Shown here: piece by piece, positions 1-9,360 of the stretch
Layout of the letters: each line of letters opens with the position of its first letter
Numbering within the stretch: the first letter of the stretch is position 1
Origin: Tannerellaceae bacterium
GTDB taxonomy: Bacteria > Bacteroidota > Bacteroidia > Bacteroidales > Tannerellaceae
Direction of reading: 5' to 3'
NCBI GenBank assembly: GCA_021203545.1
Contig: JAJQAZ010000079.1
Location: forward strand, 1 to 42,039
Length of the DNA: 42,039 nucleotides
The notes under the pieces: generated by a model
Seen by the model: the letters and a program-made list of their open reading frames with translations, nothing else
Told to the model about the DNA's origin: nothing
The model's database searches: none
Made by a program: the position numbers and the translations under genes

Positions 1-444
1 TTTATTTTGTTATTTATTTAAAAATAAAACGTTTAAAAACTTCATAAATTATTTTTTTTTTTTGCTAAAATAGTCTATTTCTGTCTTCAGAATACAAACT
101 AACGGTGAAATACAATTGTTTTACGCGCTTATTTTGCTAAAACTTCTGTATTCAAACAACTAAATTATTTGGAATTTTGATGTACTTAACGGATTATGAA
201 CTTATACTATATTTGAGATATGACGTTAAAAACAAATACAACTAAACTAACTTACATAATAAATTAAATATTTTAAACATGAAATCCTTTCAATTTATCA
301 CTTTTATATAGAATTCTATATTTTATTTGAGAATTTTAGCATTTGTAAAGATTTGTCTTTATATTTGCAAAGTGTTAGGATTCATTATTTTTCGACTTAA
401 TTAGTGAAATTAGTTATTTATAAGTTAAACAAAAAAGTGTGTCT
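1..444 (+). promoter_or_regulatory. AT-rich upstream region of the first SusC operon
   Basis: No gene is seen in these 444 bases, which are very AT-rich with a long T run near 51-63. Two exact matches to the Bacteroidales -7 consensus TAnnTTTG, both TATATTTG, lie at 208-215 and 360-367; the second would give a leader of about 70 nt before the SusC start. Neither has a convincing -33 TTTG at the usual spacing. An 11-nt direct repeat, roughly TTTTGCTAAAA, occurs near 60-70 and 131-141 and could be a regulator site. No sigma/anti-sigma pair or HTCS is visible because the contig begins here. Confidence 0.45.
360..367 (+). promoter_or_regulatory. Putative -7 box TATATTTG for the susCD operon
   Basis: Exact match to the Bacteroidales -7 motif TAnnTTTG, 77 bases before the SusC ATG. 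A TTTG at 342-345 is upstream, but the gap of 14 is shorter than the usual ~19, so the -33 element is uncertain. Confidence 0.4.
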
Positions 445-3400
445 ATGAAAAAGTTCACTTATCTTTTATTTTGCCTAATGTTAGGTATTGGACTGGCGAC
501 CGCTCAGACAACGAGTGTAACAGGGATTGTTATCTCGGCGGATGATGGGGAGCCTATTATTGGGGCATCTGTTGTTGTAAAAGGTACATCAACAGGTACA
601 GTAACTGACCTGGATGGTAACTTTACCATTAACAATGTACCAAGTTCTGCAAAGACTCTGGTGATTTCTTACATCGGAATGAAGCAGCAGGAAGTGGCTG
701 TTCAAAGTGGCCGTATCAGGGTTGTAATGGAGTCTACGGCGCAGGCGCTGGACGAAGTTGTGATAACGGCGATGGGTATTCCCCGTTTGGAAAAAACGTT
801 AGGGTATTCGGCAACTACTGTTAAAAGCGATGAACTTACAATTGCACGTAATACCGATGTTACCAACTCACTTCAGGGTAAAGTAGCCGGTCTTCAGATT
901 CAGTCTACCTCTTCTTCACCGGGTACTGCAAACTCTGTTGTAATTCGTGGTTTCGGATCTATTAACGGAAGTAACCAACCTTTATATGTAGTGGATGGCG
1001 TGCCCTTACAATCAAGTACTGTGCAAGCCGGAGGCCATACGATAAGTACAAGTGGTATTTCGAATATCGCACCGGATGATATTGAAAGTATGACCATTCT
1101 AAAAAGTGCTGCTGCAACAGCATTGTATGGTAGCCGTGCATCAAACGGTGTGATTATTATCACAACCAAAACCGGAGGAAAAGGAACGAACCGCAACTTT
1201 AGTATTGAATACAATGGTGGTGTACAGATTACTCAGGTTTCTTATCTGCCTGAAATGCAGAATAAGTTTGGTCAGGGTTGGAATGGACAACAAACCTATA
1301 TTGAAAACGGTTCATGGGGACCAGCATTAGACGGGTCACAACAAGTATATGGTCCGATCTGGAACGGACAACAATTGATTCATGAATATTCTGCCCGCAA
1401 AAATAATGTGAAAGATTTCTTCGACAATGGTGTTTCCTGGAATAACAACGTATCTTTAAGTGGTGTTTCTGATGATAATAAGATGACTTATTATATATCT
1501 TACTCTAATACATCTGACGATGGTATTATGCCTACTGATGCTGATAAATATACAAGAAATGCATTTAGCTTCCGTGGTAGTTATGAGCCAACAAACTGGT
1601 TGAAAGTAAGTTCTTCTATTAACTATTCTAAATCTGGTACAGATATTGTAAGCAGTTATCAGGGTACATCTGTAATCGATGGATTATATGAAATGCCACG
1701 TGATGTGTCTATCGTAGATATGAAAGATTTAAGCAGCCCATTCAATACGCCGGAAGCTTATTATACTCCTTATGGAATCACAAACCCATACTGGGCATTG
1801 GAAAACAATTACAATCACCTTGACTCCAAACAGATGTTTGGTAAAATACAGGTTGATATCAAACCAATGAGCGATCTGACTTTCTCTTATCGTTTCGGAT
1901 TTGACTATACAGATTATGATCATAAAATGGGTGAACCGGAAATTAAACTGGACGATGCTTTAATTGATGAAGATTATGGATATGCACCCTCTCATATGAA
2001 TCAGGATGGATATGTATGGTCTCGTTATTACCGTTCTCATGAAATAAACCATGATTTTCTGGCTAACTATACAAAGAAATTTAATCAGTTTGATTTGAAT
2101 GTAAATGCCGGTGTTAATATGAACGAACGTTACCGGACCTATATGACCGGACAAACAGACGGTCTTACGTTTGAAACAGGTTTCTGGGACTTAAGTAATG
2201 GTTCTTCCATTTCTACATTAACCGAATTTCAATCTAAACGCCGTTTAGTTGGTTTATTTGGTGATATCACTTTAGGCTATGATGATATGCTGTTCTTAAA
2301 TGTAACAGCGCGTAACGACTGGTCGTCTACGCTGCCTATTAATAATAACAGCTATTTTTATCCCGGTGCAACATTAAGCTGGATATTTACCCGGTTTATA
2401 CCCCAAAATAATGTTTTCTCTTTTGGTAAGGTTCGTTTAGCTTATGGTAAAACAGGTAATGATGCTGATCCATATTATACAAGTGCCCGTTATACACAAG
2501 GCTATGCCAACGGATATTATGGCCTTAATATTGCCCAGTTCCCGATGAACTCTACAAACTCATTTATTTCACATACAACAGCAGGAAGTACTACCCTGAA
2601 ACCTGAAATGACAACAGAGTTTGAAATCGGAACTAATCTGCAATTCTTCAACGGACGTTTAGGATTGGATGCAGCTTATTATAACCGTTCAACCAAAGAT
2701 CAGATCTTTACCTTGCCAATAGACCCGGCAAGCGGATATACTAATCTGGTAACAAACTTTGGTGAAGTACGTAACCGGGGTGTTGAATTATTACTAAATA
2801 CAACACCTATACAAACCAGAAAATTCCGTTGGGACTTAAATGTAAACTTTGCCCTGAACCGTAATAAAGTAATTTCGGTACCGGAAAGTCTGGAAGGTGG
2901 ACGGGTAACAATCTATAGTTTCTCTGCCGGAGACGATGCCGTTTATATGTATGCAGAAGAAGGTAAACCCTTAGGTACATTCTATACCTATCTGCCACAA
3001 TATGTAACGGACGAAAGTAGCCCTTATTATGGTTCGCCTATAGTAGATGAGTATGGTCAGCCGGTTCTTAGTTCAGAAATTCAGGATACAGGTTTAGATA
3101 TGAATCATAAATGGACTGGTGGTCTTACTACTTCATTTACAGCTTATGGAGTGACATTAAGTGCAACAGTAGATGTGCGTTTTGGCGGACATATGTTCTC
3201 ACGTACTAAAAACCTGATGCAGTTTACAGGTAACGGTTCTATGACAACTTACAATGAACGCCGTCCGTTCGTAATTCCGAATTCGGTATATGCAGTAACG
3301 GATAGTGAAGGCAATGTTACCGGTTATAATGAAAATACAAATGCAATCAGACTAACCAATAGTAGTTATCAAACTTATTATGACAAATATGGTTGGGGCA

Positions 3401-3678
3401 ATGGTGGTAATGCTTACCTGTTGGATCGTACATTTACTAAAATACGTAATATTACGATAGCTTATAATTTACCCAAACAATGGGTCAGAGCATTGGATTT
3501 GAACAGTATCTCTGTTTCAGTATTTGTAAACAATCCGTTTATCTGGACTGCTAAAGAAAACACATTTATTGATCCGGAATCCAGTACTGTAGGTAACGAC
3601 CTTTCCGGTCAGTTTGGTGAACTCTATTCTAACCCGTCAAGCCGGGTATATGGTTTTAATCTTAGCGTGAAATTCTAA
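445..3678 (+). CDS. SusC/RagA-family TonB-linked outer membrane protein
   Basis: Outer membrane TonB-dependent transporter of about 1077 residues that imports a ligand captured with its SusD partner. A signal peptide (residues 1-20, ending LATA) precedes a CarboxypepD-regulatory-like domain (about 24-105), a plug domain with the family motifs GKVAGLQI and LYVVDGVPL (about 115-225), and a long beta barrel ending in the aromatic C-terminus NLSVKF. No STN domain is present, so anti-sigma signalling is unlikely. A GTG six bases upstream is possible, but ATG at 445 gives a proper signal peptide. The susD gene follows after 9 bases. The substrate cannot be read from the sequence. Confidence 0.95.
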   Translation: MKKFTYLLFCLMLGIGLATAQTTSVTGIVISADDGEPIIGASVVVKGTSTGTVTDLDGNFTINNVPSSAKTLVISYIGMKQQEVAVQSGRIRVVMESTAQALDEVVITAMGIPRLEKTLGYSATTVKSDELTIARNTDVTNSLQGKVAGLQIQSTSSSPGTANSVVIRGFGSINGSNQPLYVVDGVPLQSSTVQAGGHTISTSGISNIAPDDIESMTILKSAAATALYGSRASNGVIIITTKTGGKGTNRNFSIEYNGGVQITQVSYLPEMQNKFGQGWNGQQTYIENGSWGPALDGSQQVYGPIWNGQQLIHEYSARKNNVKDFFDNGVSWNNNVSLSGVSDDNKMTYYISYSNTSDDGIMPTDADKYTRNAFSFRGSYEPTNWLKVSSSINYSKSGTDIVSSYQGTSVIDGLYEMPRDVSIVDMKDLSSPFNTPEAYYTPYGITNPYWALENNYNHLDSKQMFGKIQVDIKPMSDLTFSYRFGFDYTDYDHKMGEPEIKLDDALIDEDYGYAPSHMNQDGYVWSRYYRSHEINHDFLANYTKKFNQFDLNVNAGVNMNERYRTYMTGQTDGLTFETGFWDLSNGSSISTLTEFQSKRRLVGLFGDITLGYDDMLFLNVTARNDWSSTLPINNNSYFYPGATLSWIFTRFIPQNNVFSFGKVRLAYGKTGNDADPYYTSARYTQGYANGYYGLNIAQFPMNSTNSFISHTTAGSTTLKPEMTTEFEIGTNLQFFNGRLGLDAAYYNRSTKDQIFTLPIDPASGYTNLVTNFGEVRNRGVELLLNTTPIQTRKFRWDLNVNFALNRNKVISVPESLEGGRVTIYSFSAGDDAVYMYAEEGKPLGTFYTYLPQYVTDESSPYYGSPIVDEYGQPVLSSEIQDTGLDMNHKWTGGLTTSFTAYGVTLSATVDVRFGGHMFSRTKNLMQFTGNGSMTTYNERRPFVIPNSVYAVTDSEGNVTGYNENTNAIRLTNSSYQTYYDKYGWGNGGNAYLLDRTFTKIRNITIAYNLPKQWVRALDLNSISVSVFVNNPFIWTAKENTFIDPESSTVGNDLSGQFGELYSNPSSRVYGFNLSVKF

Positions 3679-3687
3679 AATAAAACA

Positions 3688-5175
3688 ATGATGAAAAAAA
3701 TATTCATAATAATATTGGCTGTTGTATTTGGTATGGCCTCATGCGACAGTTACCTGGATATTAATCAGGATCCTAATTCACCCACTGAGGATAACGTAAA
3801 TTCATCCATGATTTTTCCCGGTGCGGAAATGAATCTGGCATCCAGTTATGGTAATTTTTTACGTATTGTCGGTGGATACTTTGCAGAACATTATGTACAA
3901 TTATTCGGAACAAGTAACTATCTGGACTATTCCAAATTCAATATGTCTGCAACACGTTCCAGTAGTACATATACACAACTAAATGCCCGTTGTTTAAAAA
4001 ACTTACAAATAATCCGGGAACAATCCTCTGCATCCGAAGAGTGGGGTACCTATCTGGCCGCAACAACATTACGGGCATTTACCTATCAGGCATTGGTTGA
4101 TGCTTATGGGGAAACACCTTATACCGAAGCGTTAGACGTCAGTAACCCGACTCCTAAGTACGATGAGGGGTTAACTGTTTATCAAGGCATTCTTTCAGAG
4201 CTTGATGAAGCTTTATCAAACGTTTCAACCTCTGATATTGTTTGTACCAACTTTTTGTTTGGTTCATCATCAGTAAACAATTGGATTCAGTTAGCAAACG
4301 CATTAAAATTAAAGATTTTGATGCGTATGAGTGATGTACAGAATGTTCAATCTTCCTTAGCAGCGTTAATTGCCGAAGATAATTTCCCAACATCAGATGT
4401 CGCATGGACTGGGATATGGAGTGATGAATCAGGAAAGGCAAGTCCATTCTATCAGGAAGAATTTGCAACTTACTTCGGATCAGGACAAGTAAATATCGGA
4501 GCCAATATAGCTTTAGTTGAAACCATGAAAGCGACTAATGACCCACGCCTGAGAGCTTTCTTTGATGCTAATTCAGAGGGAAATTACGTAGGAGGAGTAT
4601 CCGGAACAAACTTTTCTACAGATAGAACCATTGGAGAAAAAGCAAATTGCCGCCCGGTTGCTTCTTATAGTATGCCGGTTTATCTGATCACAAAAGCAGA
4701 GATTGAATTTTTCCTCGCTGAATATTATGCCCGTTATGGTTCTTCCGGCAACGCAGAGAGCCACTATATCGCAGCTATTGAAGCATCATTCGCCACTGCT
4801 GGTGTATCGGGAGCCAGTGATATTTACACATTGCATTATCCGTGGGATAACACAAATTATAAACAAATAATCGGTATCCAAAAATGGATTGCCCTAAGTG
4901 GAACCAATAATTTTGAAGCGTGGTGTGAAATGCGCCGTCTGAAATATCCAGCATTTGGAAGTATAAGTGGTGACGATATGTATACTGAAGGTTCTGGTGA
5001 ATTTAACGAGTCGCTATATGTTCCGGCAACTTTATATACACCCATTAATGTGAATCAGGATTTAGGTTCAAATAAAGTATTGCAACGCTTCAGATATGCA
5101 GAAAGTTCTGCAAACCGTAACAACAATGCACCTGAGAATAAAGGTGATGGCACTCCTGTATTTTGGGCTGAATAA
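3688..5175 (+). CDS. SusD/RagB-like surface lipoprotein (SusD-like 2 type)
   Basis: Surface lipoprotein of 495 residues that caps the SusC transporter and binds the ligand. The lipobox FGMASC puts the lipidated Cys at 19, followed by the family hallmark YLDINQDPNSPT. The rest has the helical TPR-like character of SusD proteins, with ALVDAYGETPYTEAL near residue 140. It looks closer to the SusD-like 2 branch (PF12771) than to classical SusD. Either ATG of the double start (3688 or 3691) may be used. It is 9 bases downstream of susC and 27 bases upstream of the next lipoprotein gene, so one operon is likely. Confidence 0.93.
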   Translation: MMKKIFIIILAVVFGMASCDSYLDINQDPNSPTEDNVNSSMIFPGAEMNLASSYGNFLRIVGGYFAEHYVQLFGTSNYLDYSKFNMSATRSSSTYTQLNARCLKNLQIIREQSSASEEWGTYLAATTLRAFTYQALVDAYGETPYTEALDVSNPTPKYDEGLTVYQGILSELDEALSNVSTSDIVCTNFLFGSSSVNNWIQLANALKLKILMRMSDVQNVQSSLAALIAEDNFPTSDVAWTGIWSDESGKASPFYQEEFATYFGSGQVNIGANIALVETMKATNDPRLRAFFDANSEGNYVGGVSGTNFSTDRTIGEKANCRPVASYSMPVYLITKAEIEFFLAEYYARYGSSGNAESHYIAAIEASFATAGVSGASDIYTLHYPWDNTNYKQIIGIQKWIALSGTNNFEAWCEMRRLKYPAFGSISGDDMYTEGSGEFNESLYVPATLYTPINVNQDLGSNKVLQRFRYAESSANRNNNAPENKGDGTPVFWAE

Positions 5176-5202
5176 AATAACTAATTTAAAATTAGATCAC
5201 AA

Positions 5203-5901
5203 ATGAGAAATAAACTATTCACTATAATAATATGTGCGCTTTCTGTATTTATACTGGGAAGTTGCAGCGATTCAACTGAAGGATACACCCGAATCACCTA
5301 TTATCCATCTCTAACTCTGGAAGGAGATCAGTATATATATCTACATCTGAATGACACATATGTTGAGCCTGGTTATGAAGCCGAATTAAATGGTGAAGAT
5401 GTATCAGATGAAGTTGTTATAAAATCAAACCTAAATACAGGAACTTCCGGATTTTACACTATTGAATATTCTATTATGAATGAAGACGGTTTTAGTATGG
5501 AGGCAACACGTTATGTTATTGTAACTGATCCTACAGATGCTGTAGAAGGTGTATATTATACTGATCCAGACAGTTACCGTCTATACAATGGCATTACACC
5601 ATATGGGGACAGTTACATGATCCTGGTCTTTTCAAATGGAGATGGAACATACTCTGTAGAGGATTTATTAGGAGGTTGGTATGCACAACGCTCAGGCTAT
5701 GGTACAGACTATGCAATGCAGGGAGTCATCTCTGTAAGTGGTGGAAATGTAACTATGCTTGACAGCTATGTCCCGGGTTGGGGAGATGAAGCCGATTCTA
5801 TGACAAATGGAAATTTTGACGAAGCTACAGGAACACTATCCTGGACAATTACCTATACTGATACTCCTTTGGTTTTTTATGTAATAATGCACAAACAATA
5901 A
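5203..5901 (+). CDS. DUF5012-type lipoprotein with Ig-like domain
   Basis: Predicted lipoprotein of 232 residues with lipobox ILGSC (Cys21). Residues about 40-108 form an Ig-like segment containing YLHLNDTYVEPGYEAEL, characteristic of the DUF5011/DUF5012 families found in SusCD operons. The C-terminal half (about 110-232) is rich in Gly, Tyr and Asp and may be a second beta domain. By position it is probably an accessory surface glycan- or ligand-binding protein of the SusCD pair (the SusE/F position). No catalytic motif is seen. The family assignment is from memory of the motif, not a search. Confidence 0.75.
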   Translation: MRNKLFTIIICALSVFILGSCSDSTEGYTRITYYPSLTLEGDQYIYLHLNDTYVEPGYEAELNGEDVSDEVVIKSNLNTGTSGFYTIEYSIMNEDGFSMEATRYVIVTDPTDAVEGVYYTDPDSYRLYNGITPYGDSYMILVFSNGDGTYSVEDLLGGWYAQRSGYGTDYAMQGVISVSGGNVTMLDSYVPGWGDEADSMTNGNFDEATGTLSWTITYTDTPLVFYVIMHKQ

Positions 5902-5910
5902 GAAGTTAAT

Positions 5911-6438
5911 ATGAAAAAAATAATATTGTTAAGTATCATGATCGCAGGTATCTTTCTAACATCCTGCGAGAAAGATAAAATTGGTGGAACAGCCACAGAA
6001 AGTCTGGCTGGTGAATGGTATGTGACTGTTGATGCTATGAACGCAGATGGAAGTACATGGGGTGAAGATCCTTTTGGAATCGGTCATTTTCTGATCGCAA
6101 CATATAATACAGCGGCTAATGTTGAATCAGAAATCTGGGTAGATGATTGTGAGCAATTCTGGGACTTCAAAGTAAAAGCAAAAGCAGATGCTAATATGCT
6201 AACTTTTTCTGCGAATGAAGCGGAAAGTGTATACCGTGATGGCACAGCAATAGCAATAACAGTATCAATCGTGGATGGTAAAATATTGCTGGGAGGGGCA
6301 ACTACACCAAGTGGTATGCCTGCTGATAGTATTGTCTTTAAAGTTACCTTCAGTGACGATACTAATACAACAAACTATGGCTTCGATCACTACAAAATAT
6401 CAGGCTACCGTTACACTGGTTTAACAAATGATGATTGA
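5911..6438 (+). CDS. Lipid-binding putative hydrolase-family lipoprotein (PF12888-like)
   Basis: Small lipoprotein of 175 residues with Cys19 in IFLTSC. The mature protein starts with GTATESLAGEWYVTVDA and continues with alternating beta strands, which fits the lipocalin-like barrel of the Bacteroidales family annotated as lipid-binding putative hydrolase. It is the last gene of the operon, nine bases after the DUF5012 gene, and ends just before a strong terminator. The function is not established. By context it may bind a hydrophobic part of the transported ligand, which would suit an operon with no glycosidase. Confidence 0.68.
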   Translation: MKKIILLSIMIAGIFLTSCEKDKIGGTATESLAGEWYVTVDAMNADGSTWGEDPFGIGHFLIATYNTAANVESEIWVDDCEQFWDFKVKAKADANMLTFSANEAESVYRDGTAIAITVSIVDGKILLGGATTPSGMPADSIVFKVTFSDDTNTTNYGFDHYKISGYRYTGLTNDD

Positions 6439-6457
6439 TTGAGTAAGTTAACTACAT

Positions 6458-6494
6458 AAAAAAGAGGATGTATTTTTGTTACATCCTCTTTTTT
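6458..6494. terminator. Bidirectional intrinsic terminator
   Basis: A perfect 15-base inverted repeat (arms 6458-6472 and 6480-6494, core GAGGATGTA / TACATCCTC) with a 7-base loop. An A run opens it and a T run closes it, so it can end both the rightward SusCD operon and the leftward protease gene. Confidence 0.9.
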
Positions 6495-6516
6495 TATCAT
6501 TTTATCATATTAATTT

Positions 6517-7731
6517 TTATATTACATCCTTCTCCCTTGGTCGTTGCGGAAGTGTTCTGGGAGTATCTGTCAAAATATATCCATCAGGAACATCTACAAA
6601 GATTTGCCCTGATTTATATAATTCCGGGCAATCTACACATACTACATAGGTTTCGCAAGTACCATCTTTTGTTAATGTTGGATCAGGAACAAGATATAAG
6701 GGTACAGAACTTTTATTTCCATTTATCAGGTAAGTCTCTAAATTTAGATTCTTAAAAGTCCAATTATATTTAATATTCTTACCGTAATCAGTAGCCTTAA
6801 ATGTGTAAGTAGTCGTTACATGTACTATTCCGTCAAGAGGGATATTAGGTTTTAATATTTCGATTCTTTGAAACGGATATTTATCTTTCAGAGCTAGTAT
6901 ATCGTTATTGGATAAACCCTCTCTTTGTGCGGTGAAAGGCTGGTTATTATCACGTCTTACCATTGTAAATCCATCTGGTTTTAATTGGCTGGGATATAGC
7001 ATAATTGAGTTGAAATCAAAATTCAAATAATCATATCCGTTTTCTCCTCTATCACTATATTTTTGGTATTGATATCTTTCCGAATAGCTTGTCATCACAT
7101 CATAATTCACAATAATATGATTATCCCGGTCTTCCCGGCATTGTTCATGGTATAGCCCAAGAACATGACAAAGTTCGTGAATAACATTTCCAACATTTTC
7201 TCTTCCATCCAAACCTACAATCTGTCTACCTCCTTTTTTACCTATATAGTCAGAGTATACACCATCACCATAAGGTACTTTTATTATTTCTAAATAATCA
7301 GTTTGATTGGAGGTTTTTTCTACAAACTTTATAAATGTAGAAGACTCTATATGGCGCATAGCTTCTGTAATATATTCCGGATGTGCTAATCCAGTACCTA
7401 ATTTATAATATACAATATTATTCGGCCATACTCTTCCTTGTACAAGAGCAGCCCGGGTATCCGGAATACTATTGAGACTATCTATTTCCCGTTTGTTTAG
7501 TTTAATGTCATGTTGGAAAATATAAGAATCTTCCGTTTCAATAACATGAGCCGGATTGCCCCATAACATAATTTCTTTTTCAACTCCCCCTTCCGGAATG
7601 GGAATGCCTTCCGTTACAATATCTTCCTGATAGGAAATAGGTTCATTACTACTTAATAGATCGGCTTCCTGGCACTGAGTAAAGAGAATGCAGAACGCAA
7701 TTCCACAAACAAACAATAGTTCTTTTTTCAT
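6517..7731 (-). CDS. Astacin-like (M12A) zinc metalloprotease lipoprotein
   Basis: Secreted or surface zinc endopeptidase of 404 residues. The signal ends in LFTQC (lipidated Cys20). Residues about 90-290 form the astacin domain: the extended zinc site HELCHVLGLYHE (His185, Glu186, His189, Gly192, His195, Glu196) and a Met-turn SIMLYPS near 241. A propeptide-like stretch precedes it. The C-terminal 110 residues hold a probable beta-sandwich with TTYTFKATDYG and paired Cys residues in CETYVVCVDCPE. It is convergent with the SusCD operon, so co-function is only suggested. Peptides released by it could feed a CAZyme-free SusCD system (inference). Confidence 0.88.
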   Translation of the reverse strand: MKKELLFVCGIAFCILFTQCQEADLLSSNEPISYQEDIVTEGIPIPEGGVEKEIMLWGNPAHVIETEDSYIFQHDIKLNKREIDSLNSIPDTRAALVQGRVWPNNIVYYKLGTGLAHPEYITEAMRHIESSTFIKFVEKTSNQTDYLEIIKVPYGDGVYSDYIGKKGGRQIVGLDGRENVGNVIHELCHVLGLYHEQCREDRDNHIIVNYDVMTSYSERYQYQKYSDRGENGYDYLNFDFNSIMLYPSQLKPDGFTMVRRDNNQPFTAQREGLSNNDILALKDKYPFQRIEILKPNIPLDGIVHVTTTYTFKATDYGKNIKYNWTFKNLNLETYLINGNKSSVPLYLVPDPTLTKDGTCETYVVCVDCPELYKSGQIFVDVPDGYILTDTPRTLPQRPREKDVI

Positions 7732-7859
7732 GATTAAAATAGTTTAGAAAATTAATTAATAGGGTTATTAATTCACTTCCTTGCTCATCAGAAAAGGATA
7801 CCACAAAAAATTAATTTGGCGGGTCAACAAAACATACAAGAAAAGATGTACGCAATATA

Positions 7860-7888
7860 ATATATTTTTATGTAATATAAAAATATAT
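7860..7888 (-). terminator. AT-only hairpin after the ABC ATPase gene
   Basis: A perfect 12-base inverted repeat (7860-7871 and 7877-7888) with a 5-base loop, three bases past the stop codon of the leftward ABC gene. All stem pairs are A-T, so it is a weak terminator candidate or an mRNA 3' end stabiliser. Confidence 0.4.
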
Positions 7889-7891
7889 CCC

Positions 7892-9358
7892 TCAATGCTT
7901 CACCAATTCAAACCGTTTATCTACACATGCAGGAAGTTCCTGTAAATAGTGAGTTACATAAATAAGGGTTTTACCCGGTTGGGAACAATAGGTTTCAATC
8001 AGTTTGATTACTTTTTGTTTATTGGTCTTATCCAGGCCGTGCAGAGGTTCGTCCAGTACCAGCAAATCCGGATTCTTTACAAATGCACGGGCCAGTAAGG
8101 CTAAGCGTTGTTCGCCGGAAGACAAAGTCAGGAACAGCCGGTCTTTCAGATGGGCAATCCCTATCGTCTCCATCCATTGCAGGGCAATCTCCTGTTGCTC
8201 TTCATTACATTTCCGGTATAGCCCTACCGAATCAAAAAATCCGCTTCCTACAATATGCAATACCGGAACATTCTCCATATAATACATATGCATTTCGGGC
8301 GATACATAGCCTATCCGTTTTTTGATATCCCAGATACTTTCTCCCGTGCCCCGTTTATGGTCAAACAAAAGAATATTATTGGCATACGATTGCGGATTAT
8401 CGGCATACACCAAACTTAATAATGTTGATTTACCGGAACCGTTGGGGCCTATTAATGCCCATTTCTCGCCATTCTTTACTTCCCAGTTCAGGTCTTTCAG
8501 GATCGTACGTGTACCGTACCGGATGTTTACGTTGTCCATACGGAGGGTAATATCCCAATCCACCCGGCCAACCCCCCGGCCCCCTGAAGGGGGGGGTAGA
8601 GAGGGTTCCGGTAATACCGGGGTGTTCGGAGAGGAAGGAAATAATATTTCCAATAATTCCTTATCGATGAAAAAAGTTTCCTGTGTGCGGGGTTGATAGA
8701 CTGTCATCCGGTGGACAGGTAATATATGAGTGATCATAGCCGGTATATCGTCCGGATTAGATAACAAAAGAATTACCTGCACATTTTTTAAAGAAGTCAT
8801 TTTTTCAAGCATCTCTACCAGCAAAGCACGCGAAGCCACATCCAACCCGATAAAGGGATTATCCAGTATCAAAATCCGCGGACGGTTCAACAAAGCCCGG
8901 ATCACCAGAAACTTCCTCAACTCGCCACTCGAAAGAAAAATAATCCGTTTGGCAAGCAATTCCCGTACATGAAACAAATCCAGCAACTCATCCAGTTCCG
9001 GGGTTCCCAGATGATTTCCTAACAACTCCTCTACCAACGGCATCTCATCTGTTTCAGTCGAATGCCAACGCTGTTGATAATAAGAATTCCGGTAATCCGC
9101 AATAGAATAAATATCTTTGAAAGCAATGCTTTTAATCAGTTCGCTGCCTGTCATACCGGCAGGATAGATCACCTCACCCTCCTTCAGGGCATACCGCCGT
9201 TGTAATATATCGGCAAGCACTGTTTTACAACTACCATTCGGTCCTATAATAGCCCATTGTTCGCCTTCATGGATATCCCACCACACCGGAAATGAAAATT
9301 GCAATTCCGGCATACGCGGCACCACATCATCCAAACCAATAAGTCTTTTACCTTCCAT
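7892..9358 (-). CDS. Tandem ABC ATPase, ModF/PhrA-like
   Basis: Cytoplasmic protein of 488 residues with two ABC nucleotide-binding domains and no membrane segment, matching the ModF/PhrA (photorepair protein) type. NBD1 has Walker A GPNGSCKT (39-46), signature LSSGELRKF and Walker B ILILDNPFIGLD. NBD2 has Walker A GPNGSGKS, signature LSSGEQRLALLARAF and LLVLDEPLHGLD. Two oddities are seen. The last Walker A glycine of NBD1 is Cys44, a single-base change from the usual Gly. The linker contains PSLPPPSGGRGVGR, coded by a G/C palindrome of the dispersed repeat family. The partner and substrate are unknown. No permease gene is adjacent. Confidence 0.85.
   Translation of the reverse strand: MEGKRLIGLDDVVPRMPELQFSFPVWWDIHEGEQWAIIGPNGSCKTVLADILQRRYALKEGEVIYPAGMTGSELIKSIAFKDIYSIADYRNSYYQQRWHSTETDEMPLVEELLGNHLGTPELDELLDLFHVRELLAKRIIFLSSGELRKFLVIRALLNRPRILILDNPFIGLDVASRALLVEMLEKMTSLKNVQVILLLSNPDDIPAMITHILPVHRMTVYQPRTQETFFIDKELLEILFPSSPNTPVLPEPSLPPPSGGRGVGRVDWDITLRMDNVNIRYGTRTILKDLNWEVKNGEKWALIGPNGSGKSTLLSLVYADNPQSYANNILLFDHKRGTGESIWDIKKRIGYVSPEMHMYYMENVPVLHIVGSGFFDSVGLYRKCNEEQQEIALQWMETIGIAHLKDRLFLTLSSGEQRLALLARAFVKNPDLLVLDEPLHGLDKTNKQKVIKLIETYCSQPGKTLIYVTHYLQELPACVDKRFELVKH
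8568..8600. repeat. G/C palindromic repeat coded within the ABC ATPase linker
   Basis: CCCCCTGAAGGGGG-type palindrome with flanking C-rich arm, the same family as the intergenic copies at 23478, 36859 and 38990. It stays in frame and adds PSLPPPSGGRGVGR between the two ATPase domains. Confidence 0.75.
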
Positions 9359-9360
9359 CT

